DNA of 64,000 bases from Nesterenkonia xinjiangensis (GCF_013410745.1 NZ_JACCFY010000001.1:2232001-2296000), one strand, 5' to 3'; numbered from the stretch's first letter, positions 44,303-53,453 are shown. Made by a program: numbers and translations. Notes: a model not told the origin generated them from the sequence alone.

Positions 44303-45726
44303 AGTCTCTCCTTGAAGGCCAGGGCCGGCTCCGTGGCGGAGTCGGCGGGGTCGGCTGCCGTACTGGCGGCGGTGTCGACCGCCTCGATGTCCAGCGGCAG
44401 CTCGACCCGCACCATGAAGCCGCCCTCGGGGGTGGGGCCGGTCTCCAGGCGCCCCCCGGCGGCCGCGGCCCGCTCACGCATCCCCTGAAGGCCATGCCCT
44501 CCCGCGCGGCGTGAGGGCGTCCGGGCACCGGAGGGGTGCTGGGCGGCACGGCCGCCGCCGTCGTCGGTGACCTCGAGCTCCACGGAGGCGCTGCGCCACC
44601 GGATCCGCAGGCTCGTCTGGGCGGAGGGGCCGGCATGCTTGCGCACGTTTGTCAGCGACTCCTGGGCCACCCGGTACAGGGTCAGGGAGGCCAGCGGCTC
44701 CAGGGGCCGCGGATCCCCGTGCACCTGATGGTCCACGGCGATGCCAGCGCTGCGCAGCTGCTCCATCAGGTCGGGGATGTGCTCGGCGCGCAGGGTGCTG
44801 GTGACGGCGTCCTGGTCGTGCGTGCGCAGCACGCCCAGCAGGTGGTGCAGCTCCGCCACGGAGCGTCGGGCGGCGTCCTCCACGCGCCGGATGCACCGTT
44901 CGGCCTCGCCGGGATCGGTGGGCAGCACCGTCCGGGCGGCGGACGCCTGGATCCCCATGAGGGAGACGTGATGGGCCACCGAGTCGTGCAGCTCGCGGGC
45001 CAGGCGGAGCCGCTCCAGCGCGATGGTCTGCTGGGCGACGAGGGCCCGCTCGGCGCGCAGCTGCTCGGCGCGCTCTTCGGCCCGGGCACGGTCCCGGGCG
45101 GACTCCCACGCCCGGTGGCCGAACCAGATGGCGCCGGCGAAGAACAGGACGTTGGTGAGCAGCTGGTACAGGATCATGGCCAGCGCAGGGGTCAGCGCCC
45201 CCGGCGCCAGAGGTTCGTCGGAGTCGAACATCGGCTCCACGGAGATGCGGATGAACGAGACCAGGAGCCAGGCCGCCATCGCGGCCACCACCGTCCAGCG
45301 CGCGATGCGGGCAGCCCGGTCCCGGGCCCTCCACGCGCCCAGCGTGTAGAGGACCAGGAAGATGGAGATGTTGCTGATGAGCAGCTCCGGCACCCGCAGC
45401 TCGCCGCTGAGGATCATGGCCCCGGCCACCACGACGGCGACGACGGCCGGACGCCGACGTCGCCACGCGACCGGCAGGTGCAGCAGCGCCAGGCACAGGA
45501 CCGAGACCACGGGACCGGCAGGATCCTCATAGAAGCCCAGCCCGCGGCCGAGGGTCAGTGACAGCACCGCCCCGCAGAACAGGGCCAGCGCGATCAGCAT
45601 GTCGTGGCGCAGCTCCTCCGTGGTGGGACAGCGCCGTCGCCACTCGTGAGAGTCCGCAGAGACCCCGGATCGGGCTGTCGAGGCAGCGGGAGACGTCGCG
45701 GCGGATTCAGACTCGGGCGCCGTCAT
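44299..45726 (-). CDS. DesK/NarX-type sensor histidine kinase
   Basis: The 475-residue protein has about five membrane segments (ALALFCGAVLSLTLG to LTNVLFFAGAIWFG). A coiled stretch (AREDRARAEERAEQLRAERA-like) precedes the HisKA_3 motif ARELHDSVAHHVSLMGI with the phosphorylated histidine. The HATPase domain has VRKHAGPSAQTSLRIRW and GHGLQGMRERAAAAGG. It signals to the response regulator encoded next. There is no large external sensor domain, so the stimulus is probably sensed within the membrane, as in LiaS or DesK. Confidence 0.9.
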   Translation of the reverse strand: MTAPESESAATSPAASTARSGVSADSHEWRRRCPTTEELRHDMLIALALFCGAVLSLTLGRGLGFYEDPAGPVVSVLCLALLHLPVAWRRRRPAVVAVVVAGAMILSGELRVPELLISNISIFLVLYTLGAWRARDRAARIARWTVVAAMAAWLLVSFIRISVEPMFDSDEPLAPGALTPALAMILYQLLTNVLFFAGAIWFGHRAWESARDRARAEERAEQLRAERALVAQQTIALERLRLARELHDSVAHHVSLMGIQASAARTVLPTDPGEAERCIRRVEDAARRSVAELHHLLGVLRTHDQDAVTSTLRAEHIPDLMEQLRSAGIAVDHQVHGDPRPLEPLASLTLYRVAQESLTNVRKHAGPSAQTSLRIRWRSASVELEVTDDGGGRAAQHPSGARTPSRRAGGHGLQGMRERAAAAGGRLETGPTPEGGFMVRVELPLDIEAVDTAASTAADPADSATEPALAFKERL

Positions 45727-45916
45727 CGGGGTCCTCCTGCAGTGGGCGGCGGCGTGCGGAGCGCCAGGGGGCTCTGGGCGCGATCTCTGTCAGAGGTCAC
45801 TGAAGGGGAGGGTAGCCGGATCCGTGCGGGCGCGCCATCGTCGTCGCGTTCTGCCCGGGGCTAGGAGTCAGTAGACTCAGAGAAGCATCTCAGGACTGGG
45901 AAAGGTGGATGCCCTC

Positions 45917-46393
45917 ATGACCACGTTGGTCGTCACGGCGAGCAAGCACGGCTCCACGGCGGAGATCGGTGAGCGGATCGCCACCACGCTGAATGCCCGC
46001 GGCGTCGCCACCCATGTGAAGGACGTCTCCGAGGCCGGGCAGTGGCTGTACGAGGCGGACAACGTCGTCGTCGGCCTGCCCGTCTACCGGCAGGCGCTCT
46101 ACGGGCCCGGGAAGCTGTTCCTGGACAGCAACCGCACCGAGCTCAGCGGAAAGCCGCTGTTCCTCTTCGCGGTGGGCGGCGGGCCCCGGCTCGACGAGCC
46201 GCTCTACGCGGCCCTGCGTCAGCATCCGCACCGGGAGATGGCGTACTTCCGGGGCGCCATCGACGCGGAGAAGATCAGCTTCTTCGAGAAGGTGCAGCTG
46301 ACCGTCGCCAAAGCTCCGAAGGATGCCGACTTCCGCGACTGGCCGGCCATCGAGGACTGGGCCAGCTCGCTGCTGGCCTACGGCATCAGCTGA
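45917..46393 (+). CDS. Flavodoxin-domain protein
   Basis: The 158-residue protein has a flavodoxin fold with the FMN-phosphate loop TASKHGSTAEIGERIA and second loop VVGLPVYRQALYG. This resembles the HemG/flavodoxin_5 subgroup. It probably carries FMN and transfers electrons to an unknown partner. The ATG at 45917 suits the AAAGGTGG site eight bases upstream; a GTG at 45905 is possible. Its stop is followed 22 bp later by hairpin repeat A, and the next gene converges. Confidence 0.8.
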   Translation: MTTLVVTASKHGSTAEIGERIATTLNARGVATHVKDVSEAGQWLYEADNVVVGLPVYRQALYGPGKLFLDSNRTELSGKPLFLFAVGGGPRLDEPLYAALRQHPHREMAYFRGAIDAEKISFFEKVQLTVAKAPKDADFRDWPAIEDWASSLLAYGIS

Positions 46394-46415
46394 GGCTCCT
46401 GCACGCCACTCTCCA

Positions 46416-46487
46416 CGTTGCCTCCGCGGTTCGGGCCCTTATGACCGCGAATATCGCGTCATAAGGGCCCGAACCGCGGAGGCAACG
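46416..46487. repeat. Palindromic hairpin repeat, copy A
   Basis: Perfect 30-bp arms lie at 46416-46445 and 46458-46487. The inner 12 nt pair further (CGCGA, ATA, TCGCG) with one bulged C. The arm contains GTTGCCTCCGCGGTT and GGGCCCTTATG, shared with copies at 54162 and 62119. It sits between the convergent flavodoxin and transketolase genes, so it could also end both transcripts. Confidence 0.95.
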
Positions 46488-46501
46488 CGTCGGGTCGGAT
46501 C

Positions 46502-47512
46502 TCAGCCCTGGGCGTCGAGCTCCGTCAGCACGCGCGCGACGACGGCGTCGGTCGAGAGGCCGTAGCGGTCGTGCAGGGTCGGCAGCGCCCCGGCGTCGAG
46601 GAACTCATCGGGCAGCGCGATGGGGTGCACCGGTCTGCCCACGGGCCGCCGGGCCAGCGCGGCCGCCACAGACTCGAACAGCCCGCCGATCACCGTGTGG
46701 TTCTCGCAGGTGAGCGTCAGCCGCGGCGAGTCGATCTCGGCCAGCACCGTCTCGGCGTCGAAGGGCTTGATGGTGGGGCAGTGCAGCACCGCGACGTCGA
46801 CGTCGTGGGCGGCGAGCTTCTCCGCGGCCAGCAGCGCGCGCATGGTCATCAGGCCGCTGGCGATCAGCAGCACATCCGTGCCCGGGCGCACCAGCTTCGC
46901 CTTTCCCAGCTCGAAGCTGTAGTCGTATTCGTGGAGCACCCGCGGCACGGCTCCGCGCAGCAGGCGGGTGTAGCTCGGGCCGGGGGCGGCGGCCAGTTGG
47001 GGGACGGCCTGCTCGATGTCGACGGCGTCGGCCGGGTCCACGATGGTCAGGTTCGGCATGCCACGCAGGATCGAGATGTCCTCGGTGGCCTGATGCGATG
47101 GCCCGTAGCCGGTGGTCAGTCCGGGCAGCGCCGCCATGACGTTGACGTTGAGCTCGGGCTCCGCGATGTCCAGGCACAGGAAGTCGTAGGCGCGGCGGGT
47201 CGCGAACACCGAGTAGGTGGTCACGAACGGCACCAGGCCGGTCTGCGCCATGCCGGCGGCTGCTCCGAGCATCAGCTGCTCGGCCATCCCCATCTGGTAG
47301 TAGCGCTGCGGGTGCTCTCGGCCGAAGATGTGCAGATCGGTGTACTTGCCCAGATCCGCGGTCAGGCCGACGATCCGTTCGTCCCGCGCGGCCACGGCGT
47401 TGAGCGCGTGCCCGAAGGGTGCCCGGGTGGTCTCGACGCCGGGGTCGGCGATCGAGGCGATCATCGCCGCCGACCGCAGCGGCTTCTGCTCCGCGGTGTT
47501 CGAGGTGCTCAT
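46502..47512 (-). CDS. Transketolase, C-terminal (pyrimidine-binding) subunit
   Basis: The 336-residue protein matches the second half of transketolase/DXPS. The catalytic Glu is in YYQMGMAEQLMLGAAAGMA; then follow FVTTYSVFATRRAYDF, YGPSHQATEDISILRGMPN and the C-terminal domain with GGLFESVAAAL. It needs the N-terminal subunit at 47509 to bind thiamine diphosphate. Its start overlaps that gene's stop as ATGA. Split transketolases occur in archaea and many sugar-catabolic operons. It would move a two-carbon ketol unit between sugar phosphates. It is the last gene of the TRAP operon. Confidence 0.88.
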   Translation of the reverse strand: MSTSNTAEQKPLRSAAMIASIADPGVETTRAPFGHALNAVAARDERIVGLTADLGKYTDLHIFGREHPQRYYQMGMAEQLMLGAAAGMAQTGLVPFVTTYSVFATRRAYDFLCLDIAEPELNVNVMAALPGLTTGYGPSHQATEDISILRGMPNLTIVDPADAVDIEQAVPQLAAAPGPSYTRLLRGAVPRVLHEYDYSFELGKAKLVRPGTDVLLIASGLMTMRALLAAEKLAAHDVDVAVLHCPTIKPFDAETVLAEIDSPRLTLTCENHTVIGGLFESVAAALARRPVGRPVHPIALPDEFLDAGALPTLHDRYGLSTDAVVARVLTELDAQG

Positions 47513-48426
47513 CGGACGTCCTCCTCAGTCTCGTCGGACCTGTGGCCGGCGGTCAGCTGCTCCTTGCAGAGCGGCCATTCCTCCTCGGCGATCTTCATGA
47601 AGTGCAGCTTTTCCCGACTCTCGAGCATCGGCACGCCCTTCCCGAGCACGGTGTCGCAGATGATGACATGCGGGCGCCCGGTGGGGGATGCCCCCTCGGC
47701 GGCCTCGTCGAAGGCTCGGATGAGCGCCTCGACGTCGTGGCCGTCCACCCGCTGGGCGTGCCAGCCGAAGGACTCCCAGCGCTCTACCTGGGGTTCGTTG
47801 CGCATCACGTCCTCAGTGCGCCCATCGGCCTGCATGCCGTTCATGTCCACCAGGGCGATCAGGTTCCCCAGCTGGAAATGGCTCGCGCTCATCGCGGCCT
47901 CCCAGGTGGACCCCTCGTCGAGCTCACCGTCGGAGAGCAGATTGAGCACCAGGGGCCGCCCGCGGCCCTGGTGGCGCAGCCCCAGCGCGGTGCCCACGGC
48001 GATGCCGAGCCCGTGGCCCAGGGATCCGCCGGAGATCTCCATGCCGGGAGTGTAGGTGGACATCCCCGACATCGGCAGCCGGGAGCCGTCAGCGGCGTAG
48101 GTGGTCAGCTCCTCGCGGGGGATCGTCCCGGCTTCAGCCAGTGCGGAGTACACGGCCAGAGCGTAATGCCCGATGGAGAGCAGGAACCTGTCGCGGTCCT
48201 CCCAGTCGGGGTTCGCCGGGTCCAGGTGCATCTGATCGGTGTAGGCGACGGCGAGCAGGTCGGCCGCGCCGAGCGCCTGGCCGACGTAACCCTCCCCCTG
48301 GGCCTCGCCCTGCTCGAGGACGCCCATCCGAATCTGGTAGGCGGCCTCCTGGGCTGACTTCACCCTGACGTCGAGGCCGCGGTCGCGCATCGGTGCGCGC
48401 ATACCGGGCTGTGGTGAGGTGCTCAT
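47509..48426 (-). CDS. Transketolase, N-terminal (TPP-binding) subunit
   Basis: The 305-residue protein carries the thiamine diphosphate half: RDRFLLSIGHYALAVYSALA, GMEISGGSLGHGLGIAVG, and the metal-binding motif from LLSDGELDEGSTWEAAM to LVDMNGMQADG. It pairs with the C-terminal subunit. The ATG at 48426 follows AGGAAGGACCACC; the frame is open to 48543 without similarity. It lies 31 bp after the TIM-barrel isomerase gene in the same operon. The substrate may be a non-standard ketose phosphate, since the operon does not look like a pentose-phosphate operon. Confidence 0.88.
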   Translation of the reverse strand: MSTSPQPGMRAPMRDRGLDVRVKSAQEAAYQIRMGVLEQGEAQGEGYVGQALGAADLLAVAYTDQMHLDPANPDWEDRDRFLLSIGHYALAVYSALAEAGTIPREELTTYAADGSRLPMSGMSTYTPGMEISGGSLGHGLGIAVGTALGLRHQGRGRPLVLNLLSDGELDEGSTWEAAMSASHFQLGNLIALVDMNGMQADGRTEDVMRNEPQVERWESFGWHAQRVDGHDVEALIRAFDEAAEGASPTGRPHVIICDTVLGKGVPMLESREKLHFMKIAEEEWPLCKEQLTAGHRSDETEEDVR

Positions 48427-48457
48427 GGTGGTCCTTCCTGTGCGGTCGTGAGGGAGA

Positions 48458-49345
48458 TCAGCGGTGGTTTCGGGCCAGCAGTCTGAGGATCTCGGCGCGG
48501 CTGCGCGCGGCGTCGTCCTCGCGGTCCTCCTCGGCGATGTCATGGGTCTCCAGCTCGAGGATGTAAGTGCCGGTGAAGCGTGCCGCCTCCAGCGCGGAGA
48601 TCACCGAGGCGAAGTCCACCTGGCCGCGTCCGATGCCGAGGTTCAGGTCGCCCGGGACGGCGTCACGCAGGTGGACCCGCTCCACGCGAGGGGCGCAGCT
48701 GCGCAGCCAGGCGATCGGGTCGTCCCCGGAGGCCACGATGTGCGAGACGTCGAAGAGCAGCCCGAAGATCTCCTCCCCGACGACGTCGAGGACCTTCTGC
48801 GCACGCTCCACCGAGTGCACATAGCGCAGGTGGTGCAGCAGCTCCACCTGCAGCCGCACACCCCGGTCGGCGCAGATCCGCGCCAGCAGACGCAGGTTCC
48901 CCGCGATGACCTGCAGATCCGTCTCCTCGTCCTGGAAGGGCTCCCAGGAGGATCGTCCGCAGGGGACGATCAGCGTGCCTCCGACGGCGGCGGCCAGATC
49001 GGCCAGTCCCGAGGCCACATGGGTGAGTCTCTCCGGGGCCAGGGCAGGGTCGTTGAGGTCCCCGACGTCGGAGTTCACGGCCCCGCCGTGCAGCCCGTGG
49101 TGCTGGAGCGCCTCGACGTAGGAGGCGGGGTCACCGGTGAAGGGGACCGGCACGTGGTCCACCACCGCGGGGATCGCACCGAGGTCCACCTCGGTCGCGC
49201 CAAGCTCGGCGATGATCCGCAGGGCGTCCTGGACGGTGCGGTGCCGGAAGGAGATCGTGGAGATTCCGACCCGTGGGTCCTCGACAGATGCGGCGGGCCT
49301 CCCCAGGGAAGTCTCCGACGCAGGCTCCTGCGTGGTGTCAGGCAA
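48458..49345 (-). CDS. Sugar phosphate isomerase/epimerase, xylose-isomerase-like TIM barrel (LerI candidate)
   Basis: The 295-residue AP-endonuclease-2-like barrel shows VGISTISFRHRTVQDALRII, LQVELLHHLRYVHSVERAQK, IFGLLFDVSHIVASGDDPI and FTGTYILELETHD. The Glu, Asp, His and Glu in these segments are the expected metal ligands. The family isomerises or epimerises ketoses and their phosphates. The TTG at 49345 is chosen: it overlaps the SDR stop and has GGAGGGG six bases upstream; no ATG or GTG lies near the N-terminus. With the nearby erythrulose kinase and RpiB-like gene, L-erythrulose-1-phosphate isomerase (LerI) is a candidate. Confidence 0.78.
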   Translation of the reverse strand: MPDTTQEPASETSLGRPAASVEDPRVGISTISFRHRTVQDALRIIAELGATEVDLGAIPAVVDHVPVPFTGDPASYVEALQHHGLHGGAVNSDVGDLNDPALAPERLTHVASGLADLAAAVGGTLIVPCGRSSWEPFQDEETDLQVIAGNLRLLARICADRGVRLQVELLHHLRYVHSVERAQKVLDVVGEEIFGLLFDVSHIVASGDDPIAWLRSCAPRVERVHLRDAVPGDLNLGIGRGQVDFASVISALEAARFTGTYILELETHDIAEEDREDDAARSRAEILRLLARNHR

Positions 49346-50120
49346 TGTACGCCCCTCCGTTGATGTTGTGGGTGCCGCCGGTGATGTAGCCGGCGTCGAT
49401 GCCGGAGAGCCACACCACCAGGGCTCCGATCTCCTCTGCGCTGCCCTGGCGTCGCATCGGCACCGCGGCCGAGAGCCGTGCCTCGTTCTCCTCGTCGGTG
49501 GCGCCTGCGCGGATGTCGGTGTCCACCACACCCGGGGAGATCGCATTGACGGTGATCCCGTGCTCGGCGACCTCACGGGCCAGCGAGCGGGTCAGCCCCA
49601 GGATTCCGGCCTTCGCGGCGGAGTACGGGGTCTTGGAGAACACCCCGCCACCCTGCTGTGCGGAGACCGAAGACATGTTCACCACCCGGCCGTAGCCGTG
49701 CTCGAGCATGTCCGGCAGGAAGGCCTGGGTCACCAGGAACGTCCCGGTGAGGTTCACATCCATGACGCGCTGCCACAGCTTGAGGTCGACCTCCAGGAAC
49801 GGCACCGGCGAGGCCAGCCCCGCGATGTTGGCCAACGCGCCGACCGGCGGCAGCCCGGAGGAGCGCACGGCCTCTGCGGCGGCCACCACGGAGTCCTTGT
49901 CCGTCACGTCCACAGGAACGCCCAGCGCCGAGACGCCCGTCTCCTCAGCGATCTCAGCCGCGGCGGCGCTGGCGCCGTCGCCGTCGAGGTCCAGCAGTGC
50001 GACGGCCCAGCCCTGGAGGGCATAGCGGCGGGCCGTGGCACGGCCGATGCCGCGGGGCGAGGCTGCGCCGGTGATGACGGCGGTGCGCTGCGGCTCAGGG
50101 GCGGTGGAGTGGTGGTTCAC
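49338..50120 (-). CDS. Short-chain dehydrogenase/reductase
   Basis: The 260-residue classical SDR has the cofactor loop TAVITGAASPRGIGRATARR, NAG-like motif ANIAGLAS, catalytic Ser in VNMSSVSAQQGG, YxxxK in TPYSAAKAGILG and the C-terminal ITGGTHNINGGAYIA. Asp after strand 2 (LLDLDGD) favours NAD over NADP. It probably oxidises a polyol or sugar brought in by the TRAP system. It lies 71 bp after dctM, and its stop overlaps the isomerase TTG start. Confidence 0.88.
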   Translation of the reverse strand: MNHHSTAPEPQRTAVITGAASPRGIGRATARRYALQGWAVALLDLDGDGASAAAAEIAEETGVSALGVPVDVTDKDSVVAAAEAVRSSGLPPVGALANIAGLASPVPFLEVDLKLWQRVMDVNLTGTFLVTQAFLPDMLEHGYGRVVNMSSVSAQQGGGVFSKTPYSAAKAGILGLTRSLAREVAEHGITVNAISPGVVDTDIRAGATDEENEARLSAAVPMRRQGSAEEIGALVVWLSGIDAGYITGGTHNINGGAYIA

Positions 50121-50191
50121 GGTGGTGTTCCTTTCACGGATGTCGGGCGGGGTTCGAGCGGGTGGTCAGCTGTTCAGCGGGAGGACATGCC

Positions 50192-51463
50192 TCAGAGCGT
50201 GACCAGCAGCGAGGGGACGAAGGCGATCAGCAGCAGGACCAGCATCGCCACTGCATAGAAGGGGAGAAGGGCTCTGACGGTCTGTTCGACCTTGACCTCA
50301 CCGATGGAGGAAGAGATGTACAGAGTGGTGCCCACCGGCGGCGTGAACAGGCCGATCGCCAGGGCCAGGACCATCACCACTCCGAGATGCACAGGGTCCA
50401 TCCCGATGCGGTCTGCCAGCGGCAGCAGCACCGGGGTGAGGAGCAGGATCGCCGGAGACATGTCCAGGAACATCCCCACCAGCAGTAGCAGGACGATCAT
50501 GGCCAGCATGATCAGCCACGGGGCGTCCACGGTGTCCAGGACCAGAGATGCCAGACGCTGAGGCAGCTCCTGAACGGTGAGCAGCCAGCTCAGCGCGGAG
50601 GAGGTCATAATCAGCAGCATCACCACGCCGGTGGCGGCGGAGGTGGAGATCATCGACTGCAGGAAGCCCTTCACCGAGAGGTCCCGGTAGATCGTCACCC
50701 GCAGGACCACCGCATAGAGGGCGGCCAGCACCGAGACCTCGGTGACCGTGGCGACGCCGTAGAGCAGCACCAGGCGGATCATCAGTACCGGCAGCACGAT
50801 CGCGGGAAGCGCGAGCAGCAGGTCCTTCAGCAGCCGCTTCGGGGTCAGCCTGACCCGCACCCGGGGGAAGCCGTTGCGGAGGGCGACGAACCAACAGACG
50901 AGCAGCATGCCGACCGCCAGGATGATGCCCGGCACCACACCGGCGGCGAAGACCGCCGCCACCGAGGCGCCGGAGGTCGCCGCGAACAGGATCATCGGGA
51001 TCGACGGCGGGATGATGACTCCGAGGATCGACGTCGAGGAGTTCACAGCCGCCGCGTAGGAGGCCGGATACCCGACCTTCTTGGTCCAGGGGATCAGCAC
51101 TCGGCCCAGACCTGAGGCGTCGGCCACCGCCGAGCCGGAGACTCCGGAGAACACCAGCGAGGTGACCACGCTGGACTGCCCGACACCGCCCCGGAAGCGA
51201 CCCACGATGCGCGTGGCCAGACCGATGACCTGACGGCCCAGGGTGCCGTTGGCCAGCAGGTCCGCAGTGAGGATGAAGAAGGGGATCGCCAGCAGCAGGA
51301 AGTCCCCGGTGGGCTGGAAGGAGGCCTGGGTGGCCACGTGGAGCGGGAAGTCGCCCACCAGCAGCAGGCCCACCAGGGTGGCGGCCAGGATGGCGAAGGC
51401 CACCGGCACGCCCACTGCCAGCAGCGCCAGCAGGGCGATCATCGCGAATAGGATCTCAGACAC
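50192..51463 (-). CDS. dctM: TRAP transporter large permease (DctM)
   Basis: The 423-residue membrane protein has about 12 helices. DctM marks are LAIPFFILTADLLANGTLGR, SVVTSLVFSGVSGSAVADAS, GVIIPPSIPMILFA and FTPPVGTTLYISSSIG. It is the ion-coupled channel of the TRAP importer. The GTG at 51463 (VSEILFAMIALL) is chosen: GAAGGAGG lies directly upstream and it overlaps the end of dctQ. The frame is open to 51508 without similarity. Confidence 0.93.
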   Translation of the reverse strand: MSEILFAMIALLALLAVGVPVAFAILAATLVGLLLVGDFPLHVATQASFQPTGDFLLLAIPFFILTADLLANGTLGRQVIGLATRIVGRFRGGVGQSSVVTSLVFSGVSGSAVADASGLGRVLIPWTKKVGYPASYAAAVNSSTSILGVIIPPSIPMILFAATSGASVAAVFAAGVVPGIILAVGMLLVCWFVALRNGFPRVRVRLTPKRLLKDLLLALPAIVLPVLMIRLVLLYGVATVTEVSVLAALYAVVLRVTIYRDLSVKGFLQSMISTSAATGVVMLLIMTSSALSWLLTVQELPQRLASLVLDTVDAPWLIMLAMIVLLLLVGMFLDMSPAILLLTPVLLPLADRIGMDPVHLGVVMVLALAIGLFTPPVGTTLYISSSIGEVKVEQTVRALLPFYAVAMLVLLLIAFVPSLLVTL

Positions 51464-52085
51464 CGTAGACCTCCTCCTTCGCGCCGACGGCATCGGCTGT
51501 GACGTCATCTGTCCGCCCGCGGGCGAAGGACCAGGCCCGGGCGAAGCTCTGCACCGCGAGGCAGGCCGCCATCAGCATGAAGGCGGCGAAGCTGCCGAAT
51601 CGTGGCCAGCCCAGGATCGGGGTGATCTGGGCGAGCAGCGGCTCGACAAGGCTCAGCGAGAGCACTGTGATCACGGCGAAGAGCGTGCCGCTGAAGACCC
51701 AGATGCCCACCTGGGTGCCCTGTGCGCCGCGCGGCCCGAGCCGGGTGAGCACGAAGTCCACGGCGATGTGGCCTCCCAGGGCCATGGCCACGATGACGCC
51801 GCCGGCGATGATCCACGGGTACAGATAGGCGGGCAGCTCGGTGGCGAAGTCCATGGAGGAGCCGGTCGCGTACCGGAGGACGACGGCGACCAGCAGCAGC
51901 ACCCAGACGATCAGCAGTGAGCTCACCGCGATGGTGGCGCCGACCTTCCGGAAGGCCTCGTTGATCGGATCTCCGGCGCGGGGGATGACGATCTCCGTGT
52001 CCGGCCGCTCGATCTCGGCGAGGTCGGCCTCGGAGAGGAAGCGCTCGTCGTCGCGTGTCTCCTGGGAAGTGGGGCGGGTGTTCAC
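51456..52085 (-). CDS. dctQ: TRAP transporter small permease (DctQ)
   Basis: The 209-residue protein has four membrane helices (VSSLLIVWVLLLVAVVLRYA, LYPWIIAGGVIVAMALG, VFSGTLFAVITVL, FAAFMLMAACLAVQSF). GGHIAVDFVLTRL is typical of DctQ. A polar N-terminus of about 50 residues is longer than usual. The GTG at 52085 overlaps the dctP stop as GTGA. It is the partner of DctM. Confidence 0.9.
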   Translation of the reverse strand: MNTRPTSQETRDDERFLSEADLAEIERPDTEIVIPRAGDPINEAFRKVGATIAVSSLLIVWVLLLVAVVLRYATGSSMDFATELPAYLYPWIIAGGVIVAMALGGHIAVDFVLTRLGPRGAQGTQVGIWVFSGTLFAVITVLSLSLVEPLLAQITPILGWPRFGSFAAFMLMAACLAVQSFARAWSFARGRTDDVTADAVGAKEEVYGV

Positions 52086-53173
52086 GGCGCATCCTCCTCG
52101 TGCGTGGCGCGGGTCTGCTCCGCGGCCTCGGTGATCAGCTCGTAGAACTCGGGGTGCTTCTGCCGCCAGGCCTCGTAGACGTCCCCGGTGGCTTCGCGGA
52201 AGGCCTCGCGGTCCGGATGGGTGACCTCGAGGGTGTCCTCGTACTCGCTGTAGATCTCCTCGGTCTGCTCCTGCATGAGCGCCCGCTGGTGGTCGCGGGC
52301 CTCGATCGCCAGCTCGGAGAGCAGCTCCTGGTCCTCCTCGTCGAGCGTGGCCCAGGTCTGTGTGGAGATGACGAAGGGGTTCAGCTCGTATTTGTGGCCG
52401 GTGACGGCCAGATGGTCCTGGACCTCGTGGAGCGAGGAGGAGTGGATGTTCACCACCGGGTTCTCCTGCCCGTCCACCGCGCCCTGGCGCAGGCCCAGGT
52501 ACAGCTCGCCGAAGGCCATCGGGGTGGGAGAGGCACCGAGGGAGCGGAAGATGTCGATGGTCATCGGGTCGTCCGGGGTGCGGATCTGGAGCCCGCGCAG
52601 GTCTTCGACGTCCTCGATGGGGCGGGTGCTGTTGGTGATGTCGCGGATGCCGTTGTCCCACCACGCGAGCACGTGGTAGCCGCGCTCTTCGGCCTCGGCG
52701 GCCAGGTGGTCGCCGGCCTCCCCGTCGATGACCTCGTAGGCGTGCTCGCTGTTCTCGAAGAGGAACGGCAGACCCACCAGGTTGGCCTCGGGGACCACCG
52801 GAGAGAAGGGCCCCTGGGAGTTCACCGACATGTCCAGAGTGCCGGAGGCGACGGAGACCATCATGTCGCTGTCGGAGCCGAGAGACTCCTGGCCCAGCAC
52901 CTGGGCCTCGATGCGTCCATCGGTCTCCTCGGCCACGCGTTCGCTGAAGTGCTCAGCGGCCAGGGATCGCGGGTTGCCCGGCTCGGCTCCGTGACCGAGC
53001 AGCAGGCGGCGGGAGTCGTCGGCCTCGGCATCGGCGCCGGTGCCGCAGGAGGCGAGGCCTGCGGTGAGAGCCAGGACGCCGAGGGCGGCGGTGGCCCGCA
53101 GGCCGCGGCGGGGCCGGGGAGAGCGGCAGCGGAACCGGCCGGGGCCTCGTGGGTCGGAAGGCTGGGATGTCAC
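52082..53173 (-). CDS. dctP: TRAP transporter substrate-binding lipoprotein (DctP)
   Basis: The 363-residue protein has a basic N-terminus, a hydrophobic signal and lipobox LASC (Cys near 43), so it is membrane-anchored outside the cell. The DctP fold is shown by LGHGAEPGNPRSLAAEHFSE, MMVSVASGTLDMSV, LRGLQIRTPDDP and GLRQGAVDGQENPV, where the Arg of QIRTP is the usual carboxylate-binding residue. That residue suggests an acidic ligand, although some TRAP proteins bind sugars. It is first in the TRAP operon; GAGGAG lies before the ATG. Confidence 0.9.
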   Translation of the reverse strand: MTSQPSDPRGPGRFRCRSPRPRRGLRATAALGVLALTAGLASCGTGADAEADDSRRLLLGHGAEPGNPRSLAAEHFSERVAEETDGRIEAQVLGQESLGSDSDMMVSVASGTLDMSVNSQGPFSPVVPEANLVGLPFLFENSEHAYEVIDGEAGDHLAAEAEERGYHVLAWWDNGIRDITNSTRPIEDVEDLRGLQIRTPDDPMTIDIFRSLGASPTPMAFGELYLGLRQGAVDGQENPVVNIHSSSLHEVQDHLAVTGHKYELNPFVISTQTWATLDEEDQELLSELAIEARDHQRALMQEQTEEIYSEYEDTLEVTHPDREAFREATGDVYEAWRQKHPEFYELITEAAEQTRATHEEDAP

Positions 53174-53453
53174 GGGACACTCCTCGTGTCACAGCTGGGC
53201 ATGGGGTCGAAGTTCTTCTGCAGGTGGTGCGTATCACGTGTGCTGGCTCACCATCATGCGGGCTCTGGGGTCAACTGTCAACAGTTGGTAAAAAGATGTT
53301 GACAGAGCGGGAACGTGCGAATGCTCAGGCAGGAGAGCGCGCATCACCAGGGTGGGCGGGCTGCGGAATCCTCCCAGCGCCGCTCAGGGGGACTGGACGA
53401 AGAGAGAGGGGAAGGGCTGGAAGGGTCGGGAGGGGAGGCCCCGAGGCCTCCCC
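53174..53453. promoter_or_regulatory. TRAP operon promoter region with GntR operator
   Basis: The 280-bp gap holds no gene. GTCAACTGTCAAC (53270-53282) is extended by a palindrome with CAACTGT/ACAGTTG arms (53272-53287), and GTTGACAG (53298-53305) repeats part of it in inverse orientation. The same 13-mer with one change (GTCAACTGTCGAC on the reverse strand) lies before the GntR gene at 54127-54139. The shared motif marks the likely operator for the FCD-type GntR protein. The operator sits about 100 bp before dctP. Confidence 0.65.

Noticed and set aside
46416-46487. Hairpin repeat A as a plain bidirectional terminator
   Set aside because: Its position would allow this, but related copies sit between divergent starts and between tandem genes, so termination does not explain the family.
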